A DNA stretch of 64,000 bases, from contig NC_064623.1 of the NCBI RefSeq assembly GCF_023898315.1, positions 15,823,140 to 15,887,139 of the forward strand, given 5' to 3'. The position numbers and the translations under genes are program-made. The DNA comes from Schistocerca nitens. Lineage: Eukaryota > Arthropoda > Insecta > Orthoptera > Acrididae. The notes beneath the pieces were generated by a model that worked only from the letters and a program-made list of their open reading frames with translations, was not told the DNA's origin and did not search any database. Every line of letters starts with the position of its first letter. The first letter of the stretch is position 1. Below, piece by piece: positions 11,263 to 21,933 of the stretch.

Positions 11263-11459
11263 TATCACGTGTAACTCTGTCACGCCCACTTTCTACGATG
11301 TATAAACCGATCTCAGACGTCCGACCCGTCAGTCGGCAAGACTCACCGGAGGAGAAACACCCCTCTGAAGATGTCCAGCGCAGCTCTGGACGAAACGTTA
11401 GGAGCTGAAGAGTTTCATGGACCACGACCTTACATCCCGGAAGGTTTACCGGAAGATAT
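11263..11459 (+). repeat. PLE1 right inverted terminal repeat
   Basis: Inverted copy of 9349-9536. About 28 bp (TCATCCGGTCGTGAAAGCC and following) separate it from the target duplication at 11488. The element's terminal structure is therefore asymmetric. Confidence 0.87.
11361..11404 (+). ncRNA. Hammerhead ribozyme motif, PLE1 right
   Basis: CUGAAGA at 11365-11371, extra U, stem II GUCCAG (11373-11378) with CUGGAC (11386-11391), GAAA 11392-11395, self-complementary ACGU 11395-11398, U at the cleavage position. Stem I is short and imperfect (CCU/AGG). Identical core to the left terminal motif but on the opposite strand, so the two diverge. Confidence 0.72.
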
Positions 11460-11499
11460 GTCATCCGGTCGTGAAAGCCTTCATACTATGTCCTAATTT

Positions 11500-11795
11500 G
11501 CCATCAACTTTACGGTGAACGACAACATCGAAAAAGTGGAGGAGCCATTTTTTTTATTTCCACAGTAAATTTGATACTATTTCATATAGAATTCAAATGC
11601 TCAAGAAATCGATGTAGTTGATCCATCGTGTGCGGCCATACTACAAATGAGTCGTCCACGTACCTCCAGAAGGCCGTCGGTTTAAAACTTACTGAGTCCA
11701 CTGCCTTGTCCTCGAAGTCTTCCACGAATAAATAATCTACCAGAGGGGAGAGGGGACCTCACATAGCATCTCCCTCAACCTGCTCATAAGGCCGC
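11500..11795 (-). pseudogene. PLE2 reverse transcriptase fragment
   Basis: The minus strand reads YEQVEGDAM, a stop, GPLSPLV, then VEDFEDKAVDSVSFKPTAFW, RYVDDSFVVWPH (YVDD active site) and LFDVVVHRKVDGKLGH. This is a different Penelope-like family from PLE1 (clear residue differences at the same motifs). Stops and a frameshift show it is dead. It was present before PLE1 arrived. Confidence 0.82.
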
Positions 11796-11810
11796 CCGTG
11801 GCACCTTGTC

Positions 11811-11860
11811 CTCGCTCTGAGGATGGCCGGTCGATATGCCGCCAAAATATCAGTGGAAGA
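11811..11860 (+). ncRNA. Degenerate hammerhead motif (PLE end relic)
   Basis: CUGAGGAUGGC followed at the expected distance by AAAAUAUC, resembling the better preserved motif at 32869-32913. Downstream sequence (CCCGAAATTTGACGG) also resembles that locus. Stem II no longer pairs well and the CGAAA is damaged, so this is a relic next to PLE2. Confidence 0.5.
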
Positions 11861-12017
11861 AATTTTATTTGCGCGTCTGCACGCCCGAAATTTGACGGAC
11901 AATTCATTACGCCGCAAAAAGTTGAAAATGCACAGCGATATCTCTGTCCGCTGAGGCGGAATGGAAGAATGTATGGTACAGTCAACCTACGACAGAGAAT
12001 GTCAGCTCACGCTTTAA

Positions 12018-13090
12018 GGGGCTCCGGAACGCCCTATACTTGCAATGTTAAAATAACGCTTATAAATTACATCTTTCCTCACAAAGTATTTGAGGTAGGA
12101 AGTTGAACTTTTTACAGATTATTTATTGGAATATGGGCTACAACTTAACACAGGGATTTTACAAAATTTTAGTTCAGTTATTAAAGATGATTTTTTTCAA
12201 TTGTAATGAAAATTCACAACATTTTTTTGCAACTTTTTATTTATATATTCAAAAATATACAGTTTTTTGGAAAAAGGCTGTGTTAAATTATGCAGAAGGT
12301 ACTGTGTAACATTTACTGAAAGTTTGAAACAAATATGTTTGGAAGATCCTTATAAAACATGTAATTAGTATGAGAAAATAAAAGTTTTGGGAATCGAGCG
12401 ACAAAGATTGGATTAACTTTTTAGTGCATTCCAGGTCCATAGGATGGATTATCTTCATCCTCTGCAAACTCCTCCTCCAGCTTCCTCTTGTTCCTCCTCC
12501 TGTTTACTCTTGCTTGTATTTCTAGACTCTTTACAGCCCTGTCTGCAGCCCGAAGGCGTTCTTTGTCTAAAGCAAGCATCGCTCGTACCATGTTAGAACC
12601 TATCTTCATTCCCATATTTCTAAATTGGCTTTCCAACATTTCTCCTTTTCTTAAAAGCCTTCAGAGGATTTCTAATAACTTTACTTTTACTCATTATTAT
12701 ACTTCAACAAAACAGAGACTCAAGAAACAGAATTAATTACGAATATTTTCGAGATAACGACAGAGTAAATAAACATGAAACAATCGACAATCACACCAGC
12801 GATATATATTGAACCATCACAGGTTAGCCACAACACATACTTTATCTCACATCACTAAAATGTACCTGATGAACACGGACGTTAATAATAACACCATTTG
12901 ACAGCAGTTTAACACCGCCACAGTGGGTCACGCACATGTAGAACACATTTCAAAAAAAATTTAAAAATAGTAGTAGTCTTCGGAATTGAATAAATTATAT
13001 ATCTATTAAAAGGTAAAAGTCTGCAGATTCAGAAAACGCAAAAAAAGTAAAAATTGAACTTTTCATGATTTTGAGCCTTTCCGGAGCCCC
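12018..13090 (-). mobile_element. TTAA-flanked DNA element (piggyBac-like, non-autonomous)
   Basis: Short inverted ends GGGGCTCCGGAA (left) and TTCCGGAGCCCC (right) are flanked by TTAA (12014-12017 and 13091-13094). A TTAA target duplication is the hallmark of piggyBac-type transposition. At 1.07 kb there is no room for a full transposase. It holds one small basic/acidic minus-strand frame, described separately. Confidence 0.72.
12421..12639 (-). pseudogene. Unrecognised short coding relic in TTAA element
   Basis: 72 codons with a charged, helical composition: RAADRAVKSLEIQARVNRRR, then RNKRKLEEEFAEDEDNPSYG near the end. A 24-codon frame immediately upstream (12620-12694, MSKSKVIRNPLKAFKKRRN) overlaps it in another frame and has similar basic character, suggesting one ancestral protein broken by a frameshift. 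I do not recognise the family. It may be the tail or accessory protein of the parent transposon. Confidence 0.45.
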
Positions 13091-13094
13091 TTAA

Positions 13095-14034
13095 CTCTGA
13101 ATCGGTTTTGACGAGGACGAGTTCGAGTACCTCGTGGATTCACATGAGCCCAGACATGCGAATTGAGGATATTTGAATGCCAATGCGTCAGACACACCAG
13201 CTTACCTCAGCATCACCAGCATTCTCTAACATTACAAGCTATTTGTTTTGATGTTCTCTGCCTCCTGTATTAATCTGAACGAAAAGTTTCCGAACACCGT
13301 GTATAACTGGTTTAGGCATGCACGGTAGTTTTGAATCACGCCATTATTACATATTATGAGTTGGTGCAGTTCAGCAGAACGAGAGGTGTATCGAGCTTTT
13401 GTTACAACTACAGTCATTTGTTTTGAATCTCTTAACGTAGTAGCTAGCCATGTACTTTTCTTCACTTCTATCGTCGAGCCGGAAGATGGATAGTGCGTAG
13501 CCGAAACCAATAATTCTATTCAAAAAGCTGTCTGATCAAGGAAATTAAATAACATGATGGCTCTCCACATGGTCATTTTATGCCAAAATCTGTTTGCCTC
13601 AATTGATAGTGAGGCGTGACTTGAGGATGGGATAACAGACTGAAATCGCTGTCGTAGTGAATAAGTATATCTGCCTTCTAAGCGCTCGTATCAGGGGTAA
13701 CGCTCGTTTCACACTACTTCCCGCATACGTGACGTCATTTTGACGTCACGCGCAGTATCGTCGACAGCGCGATCGGTTATCGATTTTGTGACAAGGGAGA
13801 ACATGAACGTTATCGCTCTTCGTTTCACTCGCAGCGATTTAACCTGTCCTCTTAGGTTACGGTCTAATTATGCACTCGGGAGTAGCCGCTTATTCGGAAA
13901 TAAAGAGCCAAATATTTGTGAGAAGGAACAATATGAATTTCATCGCTCGTCGTTTCAGTTACGGAAAATTAAGCTGCCATGTTGTTAGGATCTTGACTAA
14001 CCATATACTCGGAAACCGCTAAATACTTATTTGA
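13095..14034. other. Non-coding spacer with a CRE palindrome
   Basis: No recognisable gene or repeat family. Short incidental frames occur on both strands. It includes the paired TGACGTCA palindrome listed separately. Confidence 0.45.
13729..13749. promoter_or_regulatory. Palindrome with two TGACGTCA (CRE) octamers
   Basis: GTGACGTCA, TTT, TGACGTCAC: a 9-bp perfect inverted repeat with a 3-bp loop, giving two overlapping-arm CRE consensus octamers at 13730-13737 and 13741-13748. The octamer is the known binding site of CREB/ATF bZIP factors. No nearby gene was found to assign it to. Confidence 0.4.
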
Positions 14035-15091
14035 TCCTTCTTGGTAAAAACTGGTTTAAGGCAGAGAGACAGTCTGTCACCACTTGTTTTTAATTGTGCC
14101 CTTGAATACATAAAGAGGGAATGGTACAAGGACAATCCCAAGAATATTAAGATTGGAACGCAAAAAGACGACATAAAGTCAAACTGTTTAGGATTTGTTG
14201 ATGACCTCGCTCTCCTCGCCAATAACACTCAAAAACCAAACAACAAATACGATCATTACAGGGATTGGCCCAGAGTATTGGCGTTAAAATATCTTTTGAA
14301 AAAACAGAACTAATGCTAACGGAGCCGCCACTGGCAAACAAAATTAGAATTAGAGAACACGACATAAAAACTGTTGAAAAATTTAAATATTTGGAACAAA
14401 TAATAACACGCGACATGAGTGAGAAATCATCATGGCAGAGCAGAATAAACAAATTGACTAAAACACATCATGTTGCCAAAAATTCATATATGCTTCTCCA
14501 TAAGCACAAAACTGAAACACTACAAAACAGTCACACAGCTGCAAATAACATACGCTAGCGAAACTATGTTTAAAACAACCAAGACGGTAGCAATAGACAG
14601 ATTACTCAAAATAGAAAGAAGGATAGTCAGAAAATGTATAAATAAAAAATACCAAACAACACAGAGTTTTGAAAATAGCTTCAAATGAGTTTATAAAGAA
14701 ATAGAACCAGTGAAAAGTAGAATAAAAAAGAAACAGGTCTCTTTCATCGGACCTTTGATGAGGAGAACAGAAAATAGAGTTAGCAGGAAGAATAATTGAG
14801 AAGTTATGGAACAGTAAGAGAGGCATTAGATGGATCGCAGAGATGAAGGCGGTCATGATGAAATTACATATAACATTAGCGGATTTGAAACGCAAGACAG
14901 TCGCCCTCAAAATACTTTAGGAAAAACATATCACATTACCAATAAAAACTACCAAACAGACAATGGGAAGAATGATTTCGGATGAGGAGAGAAGGGCGCG
15001 ATAAGAAAGAACGAAAAAATATTGCAACAACCTAATTCATAATATTGACTAAAGAGGTCCAAAGTTGGCCATAAAATAATAAAAAAAAAAT
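14035..15091 (+). mobile_element. Non-LTR retrotransposon (LINE) 3' fragment
   Basis: A 5'-truncated LINE. Reading across frames: GLRQRDSLSPLVFNCALEYI, FVDDLALLANNT (FVDD at the YxDD active site), FEKTELMLTEPP, VEKFKYLEQIITRDM and YASETMFKTTK. These are RT motifs B to the thumb and the usual post-RT segment. Several frameshifts and stops. It ends in an A-rich AATAATAAAAAA tail near 15080-15091, the expected LINE 3' end. Clade not determined. Confidence 0.8.
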
Positions 15092-15472
15092 CAAATAGAA
15101 ATCTAAATAACACCAGATATTTCAGAATATACTTGTATTACATTAGTGAGAAATTCCTAGAATGTGTTAACAACGTTGAACTGACAAAAAATTATTTGCA
15201 TGTGGAGAGACCGGTACTTACATTTTTTGATTCGAGAAACGACAACGCTATCCATTACAGTATTACTTATTCATGTGTTGTTTTGTATCCTGTCTTCTTT
15301 ACCACAGTATCTCTTACAGGTCGTCAAAGAATTGGAAATACTTGGATGATTGTTAATTGCTCAGGTGTAAGTTTTTTAAGCAATAACTGAAATCAGGTAG
15401 TGTAAAGTCACGAAAAAAACGGGGTGGAAACTTCTTTTGTAGGGCTAAAGTATGACATACATGTACAAGATG
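15092..15472. other. Non-coding spacer, no gene seen
   Basis: AT-rich sequence between a LINE tail and a mariner. An 85-codon frame (15133-15390) has no recognisable motif and is probably chance. Confidence 0.45.
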
Positions 15473-15474
15473 TA

Positions 15475-16741
15475 CAACTTTGCTTCCGGCGTTTTTTTCC
15501 CTAGCATTTGAGGCTTTAGTGGAACAAATTGGTTACACATGTACCATTCAAAGTATTTTCCATCGCTGGCCACCACTTTCTCTCATGTTTCGGGCAGTGT
15601 ACCAACCCCGCGTCGAAAAAATTGTTCATCTTTTGAAGCGATCCACGAATCGATGCAATTTGTGACTTCTTCATGAGATCGGAAATGTTGGTCAGCCAGA
15701 CATGCGCCATTGATCTAAACAGGTGATAGTCAGAGGGAGCAATGTCTGTAGAATACGGCGGGTGGGGTTGGACTTCCCATTTTAACTTTTCCAAGTACGT
15801 TTTGACCTCTTCTGCAACGTGGGGTCGAGCGTTGTCGTGCTGCGAAATCAGTTTATCGTGCCTCTCGCTTACTGCGGCCGTTTGCCTTTTAATGCTCTGC
15901 TCAGACGCATTAATTGCGCTCGATAACGAGCACCTGTGATTGTTTCTCTTGGTTTTAACACCTCACAGTACACGACACCGAGCTGGTCCCACCAAATGCA
16001 GAGCATGATCTTGGAGCCGTGAATATTTGGTTTGGCTGTCGATGTGGAAGCATGGCCGGGATATCCCCATGATTTTTTTGCGGTTAGGGTTACCGTAATG
16101 AGCCTATTTTTCGTCGCCGGTCACAATGAGATGCAGAAATCCCTTCCGTATTTGCCTCTGAAGCCACTGTTCACAAACTCACAAACACCGTTCAGCGTCT
16201 CTTGATTTCAGCTCACACAGAACCCAAGTTCCCTCTCTCTGAATCATGCCCATAGCCTTGAGACGTTTTGAAATGGCTTTATGTGTCACTCCCACTACTC
16301 GTGCCAATTCTTCTTGAGTTTTACGCGAGTCTTCACCCAGCAATGTCTCCAATTCTGCATCTTCGAAAACATTCTCTCTTCCACCACTATATCGGTCTAC
16401 GACGTTAAAATCACCGTTCTTGAAGCGTTGAAACCACTCACGACACGTTCTTTCACTAACAGCGTCCTTACCATACGTACTGGAGAGCATTCGATGAGAC
16501 TCAGGCGCTGTTTTCTTCATATTGAAACAAAACAGTAACACCTCCCGCAAATGACGGGAATTAGGCTCGTAAACTGACATTTTCAATCAAGAACAACTTT
16601 ACGATACAGACACAAATCGACTAATGTTTGAATGAGGTTATGTTGATGTGGGTCCAAGCTAACTGCCTGACGTCTGCGATCTGTTTCTTTCGACGACTAC
16701 TTACCGTAGTCGCCACCCATCGGCACGGCGGAAGCAAATTT
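15475..16741 (-). mobile_element. Mariner-like element (DD34D)
   Basis: Inverted ends CAACTTTGCTTCCGGCG (left) and CGGCGGAAGCAAATTTG (right) with TA at 15473-15474 and 16742-16743. At 1,267 bp the size is classic for mariner. One minus-strand transposase fills it. Confidence 0.9.
15516..16586 (-). pseudogene. Mariner transposase, degenerate
   Basis: N-terminus from 16586 (MKMSVYEPNSRHLREVLLFC) with two helix-turn-helix units (KTQEELARVVGVTHKAISKR). The first catalytic Asp lies in VTGDEK, the second in QHDNARPHVAEE, the third in YSTDIAPSDYHLF; 34 residues lie between the second and third, the DD34D signature of mariner. Stops near 16179 and after TGDEK, and at least one frameshift, break the middle. 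It ends by about 15516. Confidence 0.9.
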
Positions 16742-16743
16742 GT

Positions 16744-18837
16744 AACTGAAACAAAGATGAAATACTCTTTCGTTCCTGTTGATATAGATGAATTCTACCA
16801 TATTTTGTTATCTGTATAAACTGATTTTACACGATATTCGTATTAAAATGCGTTCAGTCTTGGATAACTTAAAACAAACGTTGAAGTTACAAAACCATTC
16901 AACATTTTTTATTTCCACCTGAAGATGACATAAGTCTGGAATATGTTGACGATATTGTATGTGTGATGTGAAAACATTGTTTGTGAAATGCGGACGCTAT
17001 TGCTTTCCAGTCGAATTGTGCTGAACTTTGGAGAAAGAGTTATGTTTTTAATATTTAGTTTCCAAGTTTATAAGAGCTATGTAGTGACTATGTATGATTT
17101 CATTGTGCTGTACCTGGGTCGCTCTCGTTTTTCATTTGTCTCTGTTCTTTCAGTTAAGTTGCAAATGTTCGTATAATTTCATAATTTATCGCTTCATGTG
17201 TATTATTTTTGGCACATGAAATAAACTTGTTGTAAATGGAATAATGCCATTTAATTTAAATTGCATCAAATATTTCCTCTATTAATTATTATTTGATACC
17301 AAAAGCTATTAAAATCTTTCACACACTTCATTTTTTCAAAAAAGTTTTGTGTTTCTTGTATCCTATAATACTTTTAACATGAAATTTGTTAAAAAATAGT
17401 CTTTGTCACAGCTATCACCCTAACACATTGAAACTTGAACCAGGCATAAAAACGAAATTATTTAACATAAAATGATTTTCAAATTCTTTTGGGGAGCATC
17501 AGCATTATAAAATAAATGTTACAAATATTGTTTGAAGTTACCCATTGTACGGTACTGACCTTGGGCTGGCCCAATGCGTTTAATGTGAATCAGCATCCCA
17601 CTTGGGTGGTTGATTTGGGGGAGGGAGCAAACAGCGAAGTCATCGGTCCCAGCGTCCCAGTGATGAGAACACTATTAGGTTAAACGTCTGTGTATGTAAT
17701 TGCAAGACGGTATCACTTTCACACGTGTGCTTTATCCATGCACTATACGTGAGTAAGTTACCTGATTTAAAAATTTTAGTATTTGCTATACCCTGAATTT
17801 AAGTAATTTATTTTTTGATACACGCAGCGCAGACCAAAAAGTGCCCAGTTGTATGCCCCCACGTTTCTGTTGTGTTTGGGAGCCTGTATACCTTTTCTGT
17901 GTACATTAAATTTGCATTCATTGTGTATGTTTTAGAATCTGTAGTGAATCGAGCAACTGTCTGAGGTGTTGGCTGAAATCGACCCAGTTACTTCATCTGT
18001 CTAAATCATGTACTCTCCACCTTTCACTTGCCTGGGGTTTGTTGCTCATAAAAGTAGATGAGAAGACCTGGCAACTTGTTTCCCTTTGCAATGTGGAAGT
18101 CACACGCTCATATGACTGAAGTCTCTTCAGTTTGCTTCACAGAGGTCTACATTATTTTAAATTCTCTGCTTTCTGTGACTGTGTACATTGTAAGGTGTCA
18201 GGATACGTTACGACTTCACATGTGATTCTCCACGACACGCCGATTCGGTTGATACGGCACATGCCATACTTTGGAAATAATTAGCTTCATGAGGAGTGCA
18301 ATGAGCAATGGGCACATACGTGGCTTTCGTGTACACGGTATTGAGAGTCCCTTCCTCATTTGTATGCAGGTAAATGCCTATATTTTTATAGCAACGTGGG
18401 ACCGAAGTGAAAGGGGCCAGTCGCTCAGGCAAGGACGCATAAGCGCGACATGGAAATCCACTTTAGGAAACATAGCGAGGCGCAACAAACCGACCCTTAT
18501 TGCAGGAAGCCAATTTAGAACACAATGGCCTGGACCGTCGCCTCTGCGCATTACTAAGGCAGGTGGAAAAAATCCTCTGCATCGCAGTAGGTTCGTTCGA
18601 ATAAAGCTATCACAACCGACTGTAACGGTTTTCAAACTGTCTGTATTGCGCATGCGCAGCTTCGTGATTGTTTCGACCGTCAGAACCCTTTGAGTTTATA
18701 CGAACGCATATTTTGCATGTTTCGCTGTGTGACCGCGTGTAGCGCTAGTTGACACCTCTGCTCTCTTCGCGTTGCTCAAATGTTTCTGATTTAAATAATA
18801 AAACTGTGCACCGGATACGTACTTTTTCGTCCTCAGC
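16744..18837. other. Non-coding stretch, no gene seen
   Basis: Mostly AT-rich sequence without recognisable genes. A hammerhead-like relic lies at 16917-16960. Around 17596-17660 a short segment (GGGAGGGAGCAAACAGCGAA) resembles a common insect repeat fragment but is too short to assign. Confidence 0.4.
16917..16960 (+). ncRNA. Degenerate hammerhead-like relic
   Basis: CACCUGAAGAUGACAUAAGUC then UGGAAUAUG: a CUGAAGA core, extra U and a minimal stem II GAC/GUC, but the CGAAA is changed to UGGAA. Read as a decayed member of the window's hammerhead family. Confidence 0.35.
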
Positions 18838-18876
18838 ACTACGCGTTTCGAGAATTTATTCTCATTGTCATGTGAA
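18836..18876 (-). ncRNA. Degenerate hammerhead motif
   Basis: Minus strand: CAC stem I, AUGACAA where CUGANGA is expected, U, perfect stem II GAGAA/UUCUC with loop UAAA, GAAA (18846-18849), self-complementary ACGCGU (18841-18846) and GUG to close stem I. Two core substitutions make it probably inactive. Stem III matches the pair at 62936-63148. Confidence 0.5.
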
Positions 18877-19073
18877 AACATTTACGTAAGTATTTTGTGG
18901 CACGTTAACACAAGTGAACGTAGCAAGCCAACGCCCAGCGAGACACCCAGAGCTAAGCGTCCGCACTCCTCGACGTTCGCAGAGCGAATCAAGGAAGAGC
19001 GAATGACGCTCCGTGCTGCGGCGCAGCTGGACCCCAGTAGCGCTTATCGCAACCGCTGTTTATTGCTACAGCA

Positions 19074-19405
19074 ATGCCTCAGCGACGTGGTTACCGTCGT
19101 CGCTGGCGGCGCATTGTACCTGTGTATCGCAGTTTGAAGGCGATTGATATTGACTTGGCTGGGCAGTTTAATAAACAGCAATTGATTGCAGGTCCAAATG
19201 TTTTTCGTTGACTCCATCTGAACTTTACCTGTGATGTACAAGCAGTGTTTGGAGGTAGTACTTGGCTGACAGTTGCTGTTGTATGGGGCAATCAAGCAGA
19301 TTATGGTGGCCTTGAAGCATTTCCAGATGCTAACATTTTGGCTTGGAAGACATGGAGTATTGCTGAGACTGCAGGACTGTTGCCTAAACAGCCATCGTGT
19401 TATGA
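19074..19405 (+). pseudogene. Unrecognised coding relic, arginine-rich start
   Basis: One frame runs from ATG 19074 to about 19405 with a single stop at 19209-19211. It begins MPQRRGYRRRWRRIVPVYR, then AIDIDLAGQFNKQQLIAG, and after the stop VQAVFGGSTWLTVAVVWGNQ and NILAWKTWSI. About 110 codons with one stop suggests former coding sequence, but I cannot name the family. It stops where the Tc1 family B fragment begins. Confidence 0.35.
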
Positions 19406-20063
19406 CAAACTAAGCGCAATAGGCTGCACGATGCGCAACTTCACTCCCGACGTCCACGGCGAGGTCGATTTTTGCAACCACGACACCATGCAGCGCGGTA
19501 CAGATGGGCCCAACAACATGTAGAATAGACCGCCCTGGATTGGCGTCACGTTCTCTTCACCGATGAGTGTCGCATATGCCTTCAACCAGACAATCGTCGT
19601 GTTTGGAGGCAGCTCGGTCAGGCTGAACGCCTTAGACCTACTGTCCAGCGAGTGCAGCAAGGTGGAGGTTGTCTGCTGTTTTGGGGTGGCATTATGTGGG
19701 GCCGACGTTCGCCGCTGGCCGTAACGGCTGTACGATACGAGAATGCCATCCTCTGACCGATAGTGCGACCATATCGGCCGCATCTTAGCGAGCCATTCGT
19801 CTTCATGGATGACAATTCACGCTCCCATCGTGCACATCTTGTGAATGACTTCCTTCCGGATAAGGACATCGCTCGACTAGAGTGGCCAGCATGTTCTCCA
19901 TACATGAACCCTGTCGAACACGGCTGAGATAGATTGAAAAGGGCTGTTTATTGACGACGTGACCCACCGACCACTCTGAGCGGTCTACGCCGAAACGCCG
20001 TAGAGGAGTGGGACCATATGAGCAACAGTGCCTTGATGAAGTTGTGGATAGTACGCCACGACT
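19406..20063 (+). pseudogene. Tc1 transposase C-terminal part, family B copy 2
   Basis: Frame-broken remnant of the catalytic region: VLFTDECR-like first motif near 19550, the DDN(S)RSHRAH-like second motif near 19807, and the NPVEHG-like third motif near 19910, ending at the CCACGAC terminus near 20060. The third motif has an adjacent stop. Not functional. Confidence 0.8.
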
Positions 20064-20305
20064 AATACGGACATGCATCAATGCAAGAGGACGTGCTACT
20101 GGGTGTTAGAGGTACCGAAGTGTACAGCAATCTGGACCACCATCTCTGAAGGTCACGCTGTATCGTGGTACAGCATGCAATGCGTGGATTTCATGGGCAA
20201 TAAAAAGGGCGGAAATGATTTTTATGTTGATCTCCATTCCAGTTTTCTGCACAAGTTCCGGAACTCTGGGAACCGAGGTGATGCAGAACTTTTTTTCGAT
20301 GTGTG
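19406..20305 (+). mobile_element. Tc1-like family B, copy 2, 5'-truncated
   Basis: Homologous to 3239-3981 plus 5202-5365 of copy 1, starting at GCGCAATAGGCTGCA and ending in the same inverted repeat (GATGTGTG) next to TA at 20306-20307. It lacks the LTR and so shows the empty site. The left inverted repeat and N-terminal coding part are gone. Confidence 0.85.
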
Positions 20306-20307
20306 TA

Positions 20308-21933
20308 TATTCTCCACCGTCTGAGGTGGTGCAGTGATGCCCTTACTCTGTCGGACTTGTGCTCCTTTGTCAGGCTGTGGAGAGTCCACTGCACACAGAG
20401 TTGCCGGAGTTTAGATGCTCTGCCATGATGGAGTGACTGATGCCCGACATGCGCCAAACGTCTTCCACCGCCCACTGTCAGTCGCTTCTGACGGCAGCAT
20501 CAACTGTAGCAACGACACAAGGGGAAAAGACACCATGAGCGTGTCCTGGCCCAGTGCTGTGTTTCAGTAAGTCATTCAGGCACGAAATACTCTTCCTGAC
20601 ACCCCTTCCGCAGACAGATACCGCACTACACCTCGCAATTCCTCTTCCCAGTCTCCGTGGTGAAGACGGTCGTGTGACAAACTCACTGAGCTCGAGTTGA
20701 GAATTCTAAGAAAATGAAACACCTCCAGCGTGGAGCACGGTAAATTGCTGATTTGGGAATGAAATAAAAAATAATGAACACTTAGAAACATACATTTTTA
20801 TTTTTCACATACTGCACAATAATGGAAGTTTCTAAGGGGCATGGTTTAAACAGTGTACCTGGAAAATGTCTACCTTCACAATACACACTTCTAACGTTCT
20901 GGGTGGTGTAAGTCGTGTCTCCCTACCACTTTCGCGCAACGACGCTCTGAGCGTGTTTTTTAGGGAATTGACTAGTTTGAACCTGGGACCTGTTGCTGGT
21001 AAGGAGATGCCAGACCACAAATGACATGTAGAGTTCAGAAGAGTTCAGTGAGACTAGCGATGATATAATCAAATACTTAATGATTTCAGCGTCAGCTCCA
21101 CTGCACTCCCTGTAAAAGAATCTTAATACTAACTAAATTTAGTAGAAGGGGTTCAAGGCTTTCCTATTTTTAGTTAGCTGGTAAAATAACGTCGAGAAAA
21201 CAGTTAAGTTTACCATTGGAATTTTTATTCTGCTCACAAAACATTGTTTATAAATTGCAGTATTGTTAAAAGGAAATATTTTAATACAGGATGATAAAAA
21301 CCAACTGAGTTCAACAAAAATGCTAACGAATATTCTCTGAATGGGTTTCCAAGTTCTATAATGGATCGAAGGATGACCTATGCCATATCACATCTATAAT
21401 CTAGGTATAAATTAAGTTTCATAAAGGAGAAAACTATCAAAATGGTCTACAGTGACCCTCAATTATCTTTAATTACTTATTTAACTTGTCGTAAATTACA
21501 GTGGCTGATGTGGCTTCTCAATAATTATATAACAGAAAAATCATCGCGTTTCAGATTTTAACTTCCAGTAGCAAATGTGAATACCATGAGCTTTAATTGA
21601 CGATCGACACTAGTATTACGCAAAAAGGGTATGTAACAGATGAGAGTTCTGCAGTTCAATCTTTGGCTTGTTTATAATGTGTAAATCCCGTAATCGTATC
21701 TGTGGCTAAGTGTGTTCAGCGATGTTTACGAAAAACAAGATATATGTTTCCAACAGTGCCTCATAAAAGTAATATACATCTAGTGAAAGTTTTAACTTGT
21801 GAAATTGTGAAAAACAAGACACAATGGTTTCAAAAATACGTCCTAAAAGAGATATATATACCTGCAGAAAGATTTATCTCCACAGATACTCAACCACCCA
21901 CACAATGGGTACAAAAAAGCACTAAATGTATAT
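20308..21933. other. Non-coding stretch, no gene seen
   Basis: No recognisable genes, terminal repeats or tandem arrays. The right part (21100-21930) is AT-rich and leads into the hammerhead motif at 21934; it may be the body of the element that owns that motif, but I cannot show this. Confidence 0.4.

Larger units (their letters stand above)
9349..11487 (-). mobile_element. Penelope-like element PLE1 with inverted hammerhead termini
   Basis: A Penelope-like retroelement inserted into PLE2 with a 12-bp target duplication. Its termini are about 190-bp inverted repeats (9349-9536 and 11263-11459), a PLTR arrangement known in this group, and each carries a hammerhead motif. The minus strand encodes RT plus a C-terminal GIY-YIG endonuclease. 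The RT is missing everything upstream of the LYGLPKVHK motif, so the copy is 5'-truncated. A SINE (10956-11165) was later inserted in the RT. Confidence 0.88.
9152..11795 (-). mobile_element. Penelope-like element PLE2, split by PLE1
   Basis: Two pieces of an older Penelope-like retroelement lie either side of PLE1, at about 9172-9348 and 11488-11795. Read together on the minus strand they run from the RT core through the C-terminal part. A 12-bp repeat ATGTCCTAATTT (9337-9348 and 11488-11499) is the target duplication made when PLE1 landed. The RT upstream of the YEQVEG motif is missing. Confidence 0.8.

Noticed and set aside
20308..20560. Extension of Tc1 family B beyond its right end
   Set aside because: The inverted repeat and TA at 20306-20307 close the element; sequence after that is not shared with copy 1.
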